Of a stretch of 64,000 nucleotides of DNA, positions 1 through 8,601 are shown piece after piece. Under the pieces are notes generated by a model. It did not search any database, had not been told where the DNA came from, and saw nothing but the letters and a program-made list of their open reading frames with translations. The translations under genes were made by a program, and so were the position numbers. Source of the DNA: an uncultured SAR86 cluster bacterium (GTDB lineage Bacteria > Pseudomonadota > Gammaproteobacteria > Magnimaribacterales > AG-339-G14); the NCBI GenBank assembly GCA_902595715.1, contig CACJRI010000005.1, forward strand, positions 18,183 to 82,182, written 5' to 3'. Positions within the stretch are counted from its first letter, which is position 1. Each line of letters begins with the position of its first letter.

Positions 1-342
1 TTCATAACAAAAAACTTAGAGCGGCTAGCTGATCCTGATATGGAAGATCCCTCACAGCCGGAATATGCAAAAAATGAAATAAGATCAAGAAAAAAAGGAA
101 TTGCAGTCTTGACTGGAGTTTGCACTCATTTGGGTTGTGCTCCTAAATATTATCCAGAAGCAAAGCCAGAAGACTTTGATTCAAATTGGCAGGGAGGATT
201 TTTTTGTCCTTGCCATGGTTCAAAGTTTGATTTAGTTGGAAGAGTCTATGCAAATGTTCCCGCCCCTACAAATTTAGTTGTGCCTCCACATTTTTTTGAA
301 AAAGATAACTTATTGGTTATCGGTTCAGACGGAGTTAGTTAA
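1..342 (+). CDS. petA: Rieske iron-sulfur subunit of cytochrome bc1 complex (5' truncated by window edge)
   Basis: The reading frame is open from base 1, so the start codon and the N-terminal membrane anchor lie upstream of the window. The visible 113 residues carry both Rieske boxes, CTHLGC and CPCHGS, whose two Cys and two His bind the [2Fe-2S] cluster that takes electrons from ubiquinol at the Qo site. The C-terminus is the normal compact beta fold of the family. The stop overlaps the petB start by one base (TAATG), so the two are co-translated. Identity is seen in the motifs and supported by the petB and petC neighbours. Confidence 0.96.
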   Translation, partial: FITKNLERLADPDMEDPSQPEYAKNEIRSRKKGIAVLTGVCTHLGCAPKYYPEAKPEDFDSNWQGGFFCPCHGSKFDLVGRVYANVPAPTNLVVPPHFFEKDNLLVIGSDGVS

Positions 343-1598
343 TGAGCGAAAATACTATCGGAAAAAAAAGCCTTAATTGGGTCGATAAGAGATTTCCTGT
401 AATAGATCTTTTTGAAAGGCATCTTTCTAAATATTACTCACCATCTAATATAAATATTTGGTATTTATTTGGCTTTCTTTTATTAATCGTGCTGGTAATG
501 CAGATTCTTACTGGTTTGTGGTTAATGATGAATTATACCAATACAGCAGAAGGTGCATTTTCTTCAATTGAATACATTATGCGAGATGTCGATTATGGTT
601 GGCTTATCAGATACATGCATGCTGGCGGCGCATCAGCATTTTTTGCATTAATTTATCTGCATATGTTTAGAGGCATGATGTACGGTTCATACCAGAAGCC
701 AAGAGAATTAATTTGGGTTGGTGGATGGTTTGTTTATGTTCTTCTATGCGCAGAAGGCTTTACAGGGTATGTTCTTCCTTGGGGACAGATGTCATTTTGG
801 GCAGCTCAAGTGATTATATCTTTGGTAGGTTCTATTCCTTTCTTTGGAGAAGACCTTGCTATCTGGATCAGAGGTGATTATATAGTCTCAGGAATTACCT
901 TATCGAGGCTTTTTGCATTTCACGTAGTTTTATTACCTATTTTAATTATTGCTGTTGTTTTCTTTCATATTTTAGCTCTCCATGAAATTGGCTCTAATAA
1001 TCCGGATGGTATCGATGTAAAAAAACATACAGATCAGGATGGCGTTCCACTTGACGCTAAGCCTTTCTTTCCCTATGACATATCTCATGATTTCTATGCA
1101 TTAGGAGTATTTTTATTAATTTTTTGTACAGTGATATTTTTCTTCCCAGAAGGGGGAGGATACATTATCGAGTACGTTAACTATGAGCCTGCTAATCCGC
1201 TTTCTACTCCAGCTCATATAGTCCCATCTTGGTATTACACTCCGTTTTACGCAATGCTTCGAGCAATAGATTTCCCTCTATTTGGATTAACTGCTAAATT
1301 TTTAGGTTTCGTTGTCATGGCAGCAGGTATTGCAATTTTCGCTGCTTTACCATGGTTAGATAGAAGTCCAGTTAAATCAATCAAATATAAAGGTATTTTT
1401 AGTAAAGTTTTTTTAGCTGGTTTTGTAATTAGTTTCTTTGTTTTGGCTTATCTTGGATCTGTCCCTCCTACTGAGACAAAGAATATGTTGGCTAAAGTTT
1501 TTACTTTTCTTTATTTCGCATATTTTCTCTTGATGCCTTTTTATACAAGATTTGAGAAATGCAAACCTGTCCCAGAGCGTGTAGGAGATGCAGCTTGA
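342..1598 (+). CDS. petB: Cytochrome b of the bc1 complex
   Basis: This 418-residue integral membrane protein carries the two b hemes and the Qo and Qi quinone sites of complex III. Eight or so hydrophobic helices are visible, with paired His ligands in the helices around [15 protein letters not shown] and [14 protein letters not shown]. The Qo-site motif reads P295-S296-W297-Y298 instead of the common PEWY; other Proteobacteria are known to vary the second position. The length is normal for a free-standing cytochrome b. It overlaps petC by four bases, counting the petC TTG start. Confidence 0.97.
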   Translation: MSENTIGKKSLNWVDKRFPVIDLFERHLSKYYSPSNINIWYLFGFLLLIVLVMQILTGLWLMMNYTNTAEGAFSSIEYIMRDVDYGWLIRYMHAGGASAFFALIYLHMFRGMMYGSYQKPRELIWVGGWFVYVLLCAEGFTGYVLPWGQMSFWAAQVIISLVGSIPFFGEDLAIWIRGDYIVSGITLSRLFAFHVVLLPILIIAVVFFHILALHEIGSNNPDGIDVKKHTDQDGVPLDAKPFFPYDISHDFYALGVFLLIFCTVIFFFPEGGGYIIEYVNYEPANPLSTPAHIVPSWYYTPFYAMLRAIDFPLFGLTAKFLGFVVMAAGIAIFAALPWLDRSPVKSIKYKGIFSKVFLAGFVISFFVLAYLGSVPPTETKNMLAKVFTFLYFAYFLLMPFYTRFEKCKPVPERVGDAA

Positions 1599-2257
1599 AA
1601 ATCCTCTTTTATTTTACAATCTTATTCTCTTCTGCCTTTATTTTTTCTGCTGGAGAATATCGATGCGGGTCAATGGAGTGTGATTACTTCGAGGCAGATG
1701 TATCAGATAAAGCTTCTTTACAAAGAGGGCTATCTACTTACATGAATTATTGCTATGGCTGTCATTCCCTTAAATATTCTAGATACAAAAGGGTCGCCGA
1801 AGACCTACTTATTCCTTTGGAAATGTATGAGAACAACTTAATTTTTGATGGTTCAAAAATAGGAGAACTTATGGAGATAAGTTTAACTAAAGAAGATGCA
1901 ATAAATTGGCTTGGGGCTTATCCACCCGATCTCACTTTAGAAGCCAGATTGAGAAGACCGGATTGGATATATACTTACTTAAGAAATTATTATCCTGATT
2001 CTTCTAGACCTTATGGAGTAAACAATAAAGTTTATCAAAATGTAAATATGCCTCATGTTTTAGAAGATATGCAAAACAATCTTTCCCAAAGCGAATATGA
2101 TCAAGTTATTTATGATTTAACCAATTTTATGACATACGTGGCAGACCCTTCAGCTGAGCAACGCAAAAGAATTGGTATCTATGTATTACTTTTTTTGATT
2201 ATTTTTACAGCTTTTGCTTATATGACATATCGAGAATTTAAAAAAGATTTAAAATAG
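1595..2257 (+). CDS. petC: Cytochrome c1 of the bc1 complex
   Basis: The protein has 220 residues from a TTG start that forms a TTGA overlap with the petB stop. A GGAG at 1584-1587 is well placed for this start, which gives a clean signal peptide (MKILFYF...FIFSAG); an upstream ATG at 1559 would only add a charged, Cys-rich leader. The heme c site CYGCH is at residues 53-57, the likely Met ligand is in the VNMPHV segment, and a C-terminal helix anchors the protein in the membrane. It passes electrons from the Rieske protein to soluble or membrane cytochrome c. Confidence 0.93.
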   Translation: MKILFYFTILFSSAFIFSAGEYRCGSMECDYFEADVSDKASLQRGLSTYMNYCYGCHSLKYSRYKRVAEDLLIPLEMYENNLIFDGSKIGELMEISLTKEDAINWLGAYPPDLTLEARLRRPDWIYTYLRNYYPDSSRPYGVNNKVYQNVNMPHVLEDMQNNLSQSEYDQVIYDLTNFMTYVADPSAEQRKRIGIYVLLFLIIFTAFAYMTYREFKKDLK

Positions 2258-2261
2258 CGTT

Positions 2262-2894
2262 ATGAGTATTCTTAGCAATAGGTCAGCTATGGTTTTGTTC
2301 CATGATGATATTGGACATAGATCTCAAAAAGTTAGGATTGTAATTGCTGAAAAAGGAATATCTTGCAATTTAGAGGTGCTTACTAAAGATGATCTTCCTA
2401 AAGAAATTTTAGAGATAAATCCTGACGGACATTTACCCCTTTTGGTAGACAGAGAACTCTCTTTATATCACTCTGGCTTAATAGTTGAATATCTTGATGA
2501 AAGATTTCCTCATCCACCTCTTTTACCTGTTTATCCAGTTTCTAGAGCTCAATTTAGATTAATCCTTCAAAGAATTGAAAAAGACTGGGCGGAAAACTTA
2601 GATATTCTTGAAAATACAAAATCTTCTAAGCCACAAATTACAAAAGCAAGAAACGACCTTCAAAAAAATATTTCAAACTCTTTGGCTATGTTTGATAATA
2701 AAAAATTTTTCAGAAACGACGAGTTTTCAGTTTTAGATGCTGTAATCATTCCAATTCTTTTGAGACTTGATTATCATCAAATTAAAATTCCCAACAACAA
2801 AGCTTCAAAACCTCTTTTTGACTATATTGAAAGAATGCAGGACTTGCCTAGTGTTAAAGAGAGTTTTACTTCTTTAGAAATAGAATTACTCTAA
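2262..2894 (+). CDS. sspA: Stringent starvation protein A (GST-fold)
   Basis: The 210-residue protein has an N-terminal thioredoxin-like GST domain (residues 10-85, with the typical GHLPLLVD and YHSGLIVEYLDE segments) and an all-helical C-terminal half. SspA binds RNA polymerase and adjusts transcription in stress in other Gammaproteobacteria. The position directly after petABC is the conserved gammaproteobacterial one; sspB, which often follows, is absent here. The gene ends two bases before the convergent lpoA stop. A general GST is the alternative, but the context favours SspA. Confidence 0.88.
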   Translation: MSILSNRSAMVLFHDDIGHRSQKVRIVIAEKGISCNLEVLTKDDLPKEILEINPDGHLPLLVDRELSLYHSGLIVEYLDERFPHPPLLPVYPVSRAQFRLILQRIEKDWAENLDILENTKSSKPQITKARNDLQKNISNSLAMFDNKKFFRNDEFSVLDAVIIPILLRLDYHQIKIPNNKASKPLFDYIERMQDLPSVKESFTSLEIELL

Positions 2895-2896
2895 TT

Positions 2897-3955
2897 TTAC
2901 TGAAGGCCAATTTTTTCTGGCTTAATAAAAATCCTATTTTCTTCTTTTGTATATTCACCCAATAGTCCATTAAACCTAGTATTGATACCTTTGCCAAAAA
3001 AAAGTAGCGAATCGAATCCTAGCGCGTAAAAAAGCTTTTCTTGAATTTGTTTTTTTGAAAACTCATCATCAAATAAAAAGTTATTGTTTAATAAAATAGG
3101 ATGCTCTAAACCTTTTAAATTAGAATTAAATTCTTTTTTTGAAAATCTCCACAGATCAAGTTGACCAGGTAAGACATAAATCTCAGGATCGAAAATTAAG
3201 TTGAAATTAATTGCAGGGATAATTCTTTCAGCTGAAACTTCCTTTGTATCAATGATAATTTTATTTACATCTTTTCTGAATCTTGGAGTCTGATAAATTC
3301 TATTTTGAGTTATTCTCTCTAACTCTTTTTTTCGGTTTACACTTTTATTTATCTCAAACAGGTCTGAAATTTTACTTTCAATGTTCGATTTTTTTTCAAT
3401 CAAAAAATAATTTTCTGCTTGTAATTCTCTATCTGTTAAAACCACGGATTCTTCTCGAAGAATCTCAGGATTCGAGCTGTAAAGATAGTCTGTATAGTCA
3501 TAAAAAGGATCAATGAAATTTAAATTTAATTTAACTTTTTCTTTTAATCCGATAATAACCAAAATATTGTTGGTATTTTTTAAATTACATCTATTTAAAA
3601 TGTTTATCAAATTGCTATTGAGGTAAATTAGTTTTTTTGTTTTTTTTGATATTTTTGAGCAGTTAAAAGATTTTTCTTTGGAAAGATCTACGAAATTAAT
3701 TTCAGAATTTCTTTTTTGTCTTTCTCTCAAAATAAAGAAACCATTCTTTATTCCTTCCAAAAAGGCTTTCTGATAAGCATTTTTATCTTCGAAAAAAATA
3801 ATGTCCATATTTGAGCTTAATCGAGATGAACTTAGAATGAGATCCTTACTTTTAAACTCTTCAATATCATCTCTTTGCGAGTATTCATTGCTAGATAAAC
3901 TGCAGCAAGATAGGATGAAGACTAAGACAACATGTGAGATTATTTTTTTTAACAT
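2897..3955 (-). CDS. lpoA: Short LpoA/LppC-type outer-membrane lipoprotein
   Basis: From the ATG at 3955 the product has 352 residues: a lipoprotein signal ending at the ILSC/C lipobox, then a domain resembling the C-terminal periplasmic-binding-like half of LppC/LpoA, the activator of penicillin-binding protein 1A. E. coli LpoA is nearly twice as long, so the N-terminal TPR-like half seems to be missing. The gene is divergent from rsmI, as in E. coli and Pseudomonas, and this supports the call because sequence similarity is weak. A longer frame starting at 4045 is rejected because it would push the signal peptide inward. A TATAAT on the minus strand at 3970-3965 suggests a leaderless mRNA. 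Confidence 0.72.
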   Translation of the reverse strand: MLKKIISHVVLVFILSCCSLSSNEYSQRDDIEEFKSKDLILSSSRLSSNMDIIFFEDKNAYQKAFLEGIKNGFFILRERQKRNSEINFVDLSKEKSFNCSKISKKTKKLIYLNSNLINILNRCNLKNTNNILVIIGLKEKVKLNLNFIDPFYDYTDYLYSSNPEILREESVVLTDRELQAENYFLIEKKSNIESKISDLFEINKSVNRKKELERITQNRIYQTPRFRKDVNKIIIDTKEVSAERIIPAINFNLIFDPEIYVLPGQLDLWRFSKKEFNSNLKGLEHPILLNNNFLFDDEFSKKQIQEKLFYALGFDSLLFFGKGINTRFNGLLGEYTKEENRIFIKPEKIGLQ

Positions 3956-4778
3956 GACAGGAACATTATATTTAGTTGCAACACCAATTGGTAATCTAGA
4001 GGATATAACTTTAAGAGCAATTAGAATACTTAATGAGTCAAGCATTGTTCTTGCAGAAGATACAAGAAATTCAAAAAAACTTTTTGTAGCGCATAAAATT
4101 TCCAGTAAGTTGGTTTCTTATAACGACTATTCATCTCAAAAAAAAAATTCTTCAATAATAAAACAACTAAAAGATGGAAAAACCATTTCTTTGATCTCAG
4201 ATGCTGGAACACCCTTAGTCTCAGATCCGGGTCATGAATTGGTTTCACAAGTCATTAGTGAGAAAATAAATGTTGAAAGTATTCCAGGCCCTTCCTCAGT
4301 AATTTCAGGGTTAATTACCTCTGGATTTAAGAATAATAAATTTATTTTTGAAGGCTTTTTACCAAAAAAATCAAGCGAGTTGAAATCATTGCTTTCAACA
4401 TATAACTATGAAACAAAAACAATTATTTTTTTTGAATCTCCTTACAGAATAAAAAAAACCTTAAAAGTTATGAGAGATATTTTTGGCAAAAATAGAAGAA
4501 TTAGTATTGCCCGAGAAATGACTAAAATGCATGAAACAATTCTTAGAGGCACAATTGAAGAGATGAACCTTATAGCAGATGTGGATTTGAATATTTCAAG
4601 GGGAGAAATTGTTATTGTTTTGGATGGATCTGACAAGAAAAACGAGGAATTTGATAACAAATTGGATTATTTATATGCATCATTATCAAATGATCTTTCT
4701 TTAAAACAATTTTCAAAGATTTTTTCAAAAATTTCGAGACAAAGTGCAAAAGAAATTTACAACAAATATAAAGAATAA
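3954..4778 (+). CDS. rsmI: 16S rRNA (cytidine1402-2'-O)-methyltransferase RsmI
   Basis: The 274-residue SAM-dependent tetrapyrrole-methylase-fold enzyme methylates C1402 of 16S rRNA. The N-terminus LYLVATPIGNLEDIT is the family hallmark, followed by LAEDTR, SDAGTPLVSDPG and IPGPSS segments. The start at 3954 is chosen because it puts that hallmark at the N-terminus; the open frame extends upstream to 3801 but that part is antisense to lpoA. The ATG overlaps the divergent lpoA ATG in a shared CATG. The 3' end contains the rnpB promoter. Confidence 0.93.
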   Translation: MTGTLYLVATPIGNLEDITLRAIRILNESSIVLAEDTRNSKKLFVAHKISSKLVSYNDYSSQKKNSSIIKQLKDGKTISLISDAGTPLVSDPGHELVSQVISEKINVESIPGPSSVISGLITSGFKNNKFIFEGFLPKKSSELKSLLSTYNYETKTIIFFESPYRIKKTLKVMRDIFGKNRRISIAREMTKMHETILRGTIEEMNLIADVDLNISRGEIVIVLDGSDKKNEEFDNKLDYLYASLSNDLSLKQFSKIFSKISRQSAKEIYNKYKE

Positions 4779-4785
4779 GTATAAT
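4756..4785 (+). promoter_or_regulatory. rnpB promoter
   Basis: A TTTACA -35 (4756-4761) and a consensus TATAAT -10 (4780-4785) are 18 bases apart and end seven bases before the first paired base of RNase P RNA. The -35 lies inside the last codons of rsmI. Confidence 0.75.
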
Positions 4786-4791
4786 TCCTGC

Positions 4792-5125
4792 GAGCTGACC
4801 GAGTAATCGCTGCATTGCAGAGGAAAGTCCGGGCTCCACAGGAAAAAGTGCCAGGTAACTCCTGGAGGTAAGTTTTAAACTTACCATGGAAAGTGCAACA
4901 GAAAATAAACCGCCTTAGGGTAAGGTTGAAAGGGTGAGGTAAGAGCTCACCGTGTTTTTTGGTAACGAAGAACAGCTAGGTAAACCCCACTTGGAGCAAG
5001 GCCAAATAGAGATTTTATAATGTGTTCCGCATTGAATCTGGGTAGGCCGCTAGAGATTCATGGTGACATGAGTTCGAGATGAATGATTACTTCAAACAGA
5101 ACCCGGCTTATGAGTCAGCTCAATC
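4792..5125 (+). ncRNA. rnpB: RNase P RNA, bacterial type A
   Basis: This is the catalytic RNA that trims tRNA 5' ends. Universally conserved blocks are visible: GAGGAAAGTCCGGGCTCCA near the 5' end, GTGCAACAGA, AAACCGCC, GGTAAGAGCTCACC, AGCAAGGCCAAATAG and the 3' block ACAGAACCCGGCTTA. The ends are set by helix P1, GAGCTGAC (4792-4799) pairing with GTCAGCTC (5114-5121); the exact 3' end is approximate. The place between rsmI and mraZ is the Pseudomonas-like arrangement. A weak AT-only inverted repeat at 5151-5177 may help end transcription. Confidence 0.96.
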
Positions 5126-5194
5126 CGCATTATCAGCCTTTATTTCAGTGTAAAAATCTGTTTTTAAGGGATTTTTATATATTTACAATCCTTT

Positions 5195-5234
5195 AAAAGT
5201 GTGTAAAAGTGTGCAAAAGTATACGTAAGTGTAA
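5195..5234 (+). promoter_or_regulatory. Probable MraZ operator: four 10-bp direct repeats
   Basis: Units AAAAGTGTGT, AAAAGTGTGC, AAAAGTATAC and GTAAGTGTAA follow each other at exact 10-bp spacing and end 16 bases before the mraZ ATG. MraZ is known to bind tandem short repeats spaced by one helical turn in front of its own gene, and an AAAGTG-type repeat is described in mollicutes. Autoregulation of the dcw cluster is inferred. Confidence 0.75.
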
Positions 5235-5250
5235 CTTTTGGGACTATTTT

Positions 5251-5727
5251 ATGGCTGGACTTTATGGGTTTAGCAGTCTTTCCTTAGACACAAAGGGGAG
5301 AATTGTTATACCTACAAGATACAAAGATTTGTTGAAGGAAATGGCTTCAGGGTCGATTATTATCACTCGAGACCCTCAATATCCATCACTCTTGATTTAT
5401 CCAGGAGCATTGTGGAAGAAAATTTCCGATGCTTTTGAAAATCTCTCTGGCCTAAATCCAAAAATTAGATCTTTACAGTGGAATTTTCTTGGAAATGCTC
5501 ATGCTATTGATTTTGAAGTCTCAGAAAGAATGACTCTTCTTATTCCTCAGCCCCTGAGAAATTACAGTCAAATTAAAGAAAAAACTAAAGTTGTTCTAAT
5601 CGGTATGGGCCAAAAACTTGAACTATGGAGTGAAAAAAACTGGAAACTGAAAGAAGAAGGGAAAAATGTTAAAGGTGAAAGACTAGAAATTGAACTTCCT
5701 AGTGAAGTTCAGGAGATTCCATTTTGA
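5251..5727 (+). CDS. mraZ: Transcriptional regulator MraZ
   Basis: The 158-residue product has two SpoVT/AbrB-type half domains, each with the family pattern (SLDTKGRIVIPTRYKD near residue 12 and the DFEVSERMTLLIPQPLR copy near residue 90). It is the first gene of the dcw cluster and represses it from repeats in its own leader. The ATG at 5251 gives the canonical N-terminus; an upstream GTG at 5209 lies inside the operator repeats and is rejected. The length is slightly above the E. coli protein. The stop overlaps the rsmH TTG start. Confidence 0.94.
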   Translation: MAGLYGFSSLSLDTKGRIVIPTRYKDLLKEMASGSIIITRDPQYPSLLIYPGALWKKISDAFENLSGLNPKIRSLQWNFLGNAHAIDFEVSERMTLLIPQPLRNYSQIKEKTKVVLIGMGQKLELWSEKNWKLKEEGKNVKGERLEIELPSEVQEIPF

Positions 5728-6596
5728 ATTATTCTCATGAACCAGTTTTATTGAAAGAGACTTTAACCAATCTCATTTATGATAAAAGCGGTTCATACCT
5801 TGACTGCACTTTTGGTTTAGGCGGGCACTCAAAAAAAATTCTAGAAAATCTTAATTCAGATGGCAGTCTTTATTCAATTGATAAAGATAAAGAGGTCAAA
5901 CATTATGCAAATCTTATCAAGGATGAGAGATTTAATTTCCAAACATCAACTTTTTCAAACATCTCGAGCTTATTTTCAAAAAAAACTATGAATGGTGTTC
6001 TTTTTGACTTAGGAGTCTCGTCCCTTCAATTAGATAAGCCTGAAAGAGGTTTTAGCTTTATGCGAGAGGGAGAACTGGATATGAGATTTGATAATAGTTC
6101 TGGAATGTCTGCTAAAGAATGGATAAATACCGCATCAGAAAAAGAACTTGCAGACGTTTTTTATTTTCTTGGAGAGGAAAGAAAATCTAGACAGTATGCA
6201 AAAAAAATTATCCAAGCAAGGAAAGATACAAATATTTCTTCAACAAAAAATCTGGCAGAGCTTTTCAAACCAAAAGGTTTTCAAAAAAAACATCCAGCCA
6301 CAAATATTTTTAGAGGCATAAGAATCTTAATTAATAATGAATTTGAGGAATTAAAGAAAGGCCTAATTTCAGCAATAAAAGTTCTAAAAGACAGGGGCAT
6401 TTTAGCTGTCATAAGCTTCCATTCAGCTGAAGACAGAATAGTTAAAAACTTTTTCAAGAAAGATTACAAAATTTTTTTTGAGGGTATTAACTTGAAAAAC
6501 GTAAATAAAATAAAACCATCGAAGGAAGAGAAATTAACTAATCCTCGATCTAGAAGTGCAATTTTAAGAATTGGGGAAATAGAATATGTCTCTTAA
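5724..6596 (+). CDS. rsmH: 16S rRNA (cytosine1402-N4)-methyltransferase RsmH
   Basis: The 290-residue SAM-dependent enzyme modifies the same 16S base as RsmI. Motifs are the SAM-binding DCTFGLGGHS at residues 28-37, GVLFDLGVSSLQLD, and the C-terminal VISFHSAEDRIVKNFF. The start is a TTG overlapping the mraZ stop (TTGA), with an AGGAG at 5711-5715 at the right distance. Downstream, the stop overlaps ftsL by 11 bases, so translation is coupled through the operon. Confidence 0.96.
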   Translation: MNYSHEPVLLKETLTNLIYDKSGSYLDCTFGLGGHSKKILENLNSDGSLYSIDKDKEVKHYANLIKDERFNFQTSTFSNISSLFSKKTMNGVLFDLGVSSLQLDKPERGFSFMREGELDMRFDNSSGMSAKEWINTASEKELADVFYFLGEERKSRQYAKKIIQARKDTNISSTKNLAELFKPKGFQKKHPATNIFRGIRILINNEFEELKKGLISAIKVLKDRGILAVISFHSAEDRIVKNFFKKDYKIFFEGINLKNVNKIKPSKEEKLTNPRSRSAILRIGEIEYVS

Positions 6597-6855
6597 ATAC
6601 ATATCATTTCTTTCTCTTTTGTTTATCTTAACTTTTGTTTTGTTAGTTTACTTACAGCTAGACTTTAATATAAAAAAAACAAATTCAGATATTTATAAAC
6701 TGACAAAAGCATTTAATTATGAATTGGATGAGAATCTCTCCTTAAATAGCAGAATACAATTAAAAAAATCTCTAAAAGAAGCTTATGAGAATTCTTCGCA
6801 AAGCCTTTCCATGATCAGACCAGATGAGATATTGAATATTGAGGTTGCAAATTGA
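6586..6855 (+). CDS. ftsL: Cell division protein FtsL
   Basis: The 89-residue bitopic protein has one membrane helix (about residues 5-25) and a periplasmic segment with leucine-zipper-like spacing. In division it forms the FtsQ-FtsL-FtsB complex; FtsB is encoded at 29868. Sequence conservation is always low in FtsL, so the call rests on size, topology and the position right after rsmH. What follows is ftsQ and not ftsI, which is unusual. Its stop overlaps the ftsQ TTG start. Confidence 0.85.
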   Translation: MSLKYISFLSLLFILTFVLLVYLQLDFNIKKTNSDIYKLTKAFNYELDENLSLNSRIQLKKSLKEAYENSSQSLSMIRPDEILNIEVAN

Positions 6856-7352
6856 ATATAAGGCTCGAGGTAAAAATATTTTTTCTTTTTTCATTAATCC
6901 TACTAAGTAGTTTTGCGTTAGCTTCTTCATTTGTCGGTATGAATTCAAAAGAAAAAGAGCAAAAAACAATACCTCATTTTCACTTAAATGGTTCTGAAGT
7001 CATTTCTCAAAATGGCAAGTCAATAGTGCTAGGAGAAAGTTACTCTTTATCTTTGGTTAATTTATCAATTGATGACAAAGAACCTTTGGGGCTGATCAAT
7101 AATTATTACAAAATCCAAGAAGTTCTATTACAGAAGGATCTTTTAATTAAAGAAGTAGAATACAAGAAATTTGGTCAAATAAAAATTCAAACGACCAATA
7201 ATAAATTTATCAAATTTCAAGATTTTCAACTTTCTGAGCAACTAATAATCTTGAAATTATTCTTTCAAAGTAAAGATTCACAAAATTTATTAAAAAACTT
7301 TAAAACCATAGATTTGCGACATAAAAATAAATTAGCAATTGGATATTATTAA
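6852..7352 (+). CDS. ftsQ: Short FtsQ-type division protein
   Basis: The 166-residue protein has a short cytoplasmic end, one membrane helix (about 8-28) and a periplasmic part. The C-terminal FKTIDLRHKNKLAIGY matches the end of the FtsQ beta domain, where VDLRYPNG-like sequence is typical. E. coli FtsQ has 276 residues, so the POTRA or the beta domain must be much reduced; the first part of the beta domain is hard to see. The TTG start forms TTGA with the ftsL stop, and the stop overlaps the ftsA ATG (TAATG). Identity rests on the tail motif and on ftsA and ftsZ being next. Confidence 0.78.
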   Translation: MNIRLEVKIFFLFSLILLSSFALASSFVGMNSKEKEQKTIPHFHLNGSEVISQNGKSIVLGESYSLSLVNLSIDDKEPLGLINNYYKIQEVLLQKDLLIKEVEYKKFGQIKIQTTNNKFIKFQDFQLSEQLIILKLFFQSKDSQNLLKNFKTIDLRHKNKLAIGYY

Positions 7353-8581
7353 TGGCGAACAATAATAAAAGTAATTTAAGAGTTGGAATTGACATAGGAA
7401 CTTCTAAAGTTGTTTGCATAATTGCAGAAAACACCTCTGACGGTATAAATGTCTTGGGTTTAGGTATTCAAAATTCATTGGGTCTTCGAGACGGCGTTAT
7501 TGTAGATATTGAATCAACAGTAGCTGCTGTAAAAGAGGCAGTTTCTAAAGCTGAGCTTATGTCAGGCAAACAAGTTACTAAAGCTTACGTAGGAATTTCA
7601 GGAGGGAGTGTTAATGGCTTAAATTCTTCGGGAGCTGTGCCAATTAAAGATAGAAAGGTAAAAATGAGTGAGGTAGAAAAGGTTATGTCTACTGCTCAAG
7701 CTCAAAGAATTCCTGAAGGCTATGAGCTTCTGCATGCTTTACCAAGAGAATTCATTATAGATAATCAACCCGGAGTGAAAGCGCCATTAGGAATGGCTGG
7801 AGTAAGATTGGAAGCTCATGTTCATCTAGTTTCCTGTCTTAAAAATTCTTCTACAAATATTGGATCTTGCATGAACATGTGTGGAATAGATGTTCAAAAA
7901 TATGTTTTAGAACAACTTGCATCAAGTCATTCAGTCCTTACTGATGATCAAAAGAAATTAGGTGTTTGTCTAATAGATATTGGAGGAGGAACTTCTGATG
8001 TAGCAATTTTTTCAGATGGTGCAATAAGCTTTACAGCAAATGTTCCAATTGCTGGCGAACACGTTACTAATGATATTGCAAGAGCGATTCAAACTTCAAT
8101 ACAAAACGCGGAAGATATAAAGAAGAAACATGGCTGTGCTTGGAGTGAATTAGCAGATTCTGATGAATCCATTACCACGCAATCAATTAATGGCAGAGAA
8201 AATAAAACTTTTTCAAGACACGGTCTTGCGACAGTTATTGAAGGAAGATATCAAGAAATTTTTCAAATTATTAAACAACGAATGGGAAATATAAACCTTG
8301 CTCAAGAAATACCTGCAGGAATTGTTTTGACTGGCGGCGCTTCAAGAATAGAAGGTATCTCTCAATTAGCCGAGGAAATATTTCAAGTTCCTGTCAGAGT
8401 TGGAAAGCCTCAAGGCTTAATAGGTTTGAGTGATATTTTAGCAAATCCAATATATTCCACTGCAGTTGGATTAATTTTATTTGCTCAAAGAAAGTTGGAA
8501 GAAGATTACATGGATTTTGCTATTTTGAACGAACGAAGCTTTATTAATAAAGCTTTTAGATGGATACAAAATACTTTTTAA
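7352..8581 (+). CDS. ftsA: Cell division protein FtsA
   Basis: The 409-residue actin-family ATPase tethers FtsZ to the membrane and recruits late division proteins. Visible are the phosphate-1 loop GIDIGTSKVV (residues 13-22), the inserted 1C domain (about 85-165), the second phosphate motif CLIDIGGGTSD, the adenosine motif IVLTGGAS, and a C-terminal amphipathic helix FINKAFRWIQNTF for membrane binding. The gene is of normal length and sits between ftsQ and ftsZ; it overlaps the open frame upstream of the ftsZ start only outside the chosen ftsZ coding region. Confidence 0.97.
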   Translation: MANNNKSNLRVGIDIGTSKVVCIIAENTSDGINVLGLGIQNSLGLRDGVIVDIESTVAAVKEAVSKAELMSGKQVTKAYVGISGGSVNGLNSSGAVPIKDRKVKMSEVEKVMSTAQAQRIPEGYELLHALPREFIIDNQPGVKAPLGMAGVRLEAHVHLVSCLKNSSTNIGSCMNMCGIDVQKYVLEQLASSHSVLTDDQKKLGVCLIDIGGGTSDVAIFSDGAISFTANVPIAGEHVTNDIARAIQTSIQNAEDIKKKHGCAWSELADSDESITTQSINGRENKTFSRHGLATVIEGRYQEIFQIIKQRMGNINLAQEIPAGIVLTGGASRIEGISQLAEEIFQVPVRVGKPQGLIGLSDILANPIYSTAVGLILFAQRKLEEDYMDFAILNERSFINKAFRWIQNTF

Positions 8582-8601
8582 CTTTAATTTTAGGAGGAGT
8601 T

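Noticed and set aside
3956..4045. N-terminal extension of lpoA to an upstream ATG at 4045
   Set aside because: It would bury the lipoprotein signal peptide and runs antisense through rsmI coding sequence.
5151..5177. Inverted repeat TAAAAATC/GATTTTTA after rnpB as a terminator
   Set aside because: The stem is only AT pairs with one GC and an 11-base loop; too weak to call.
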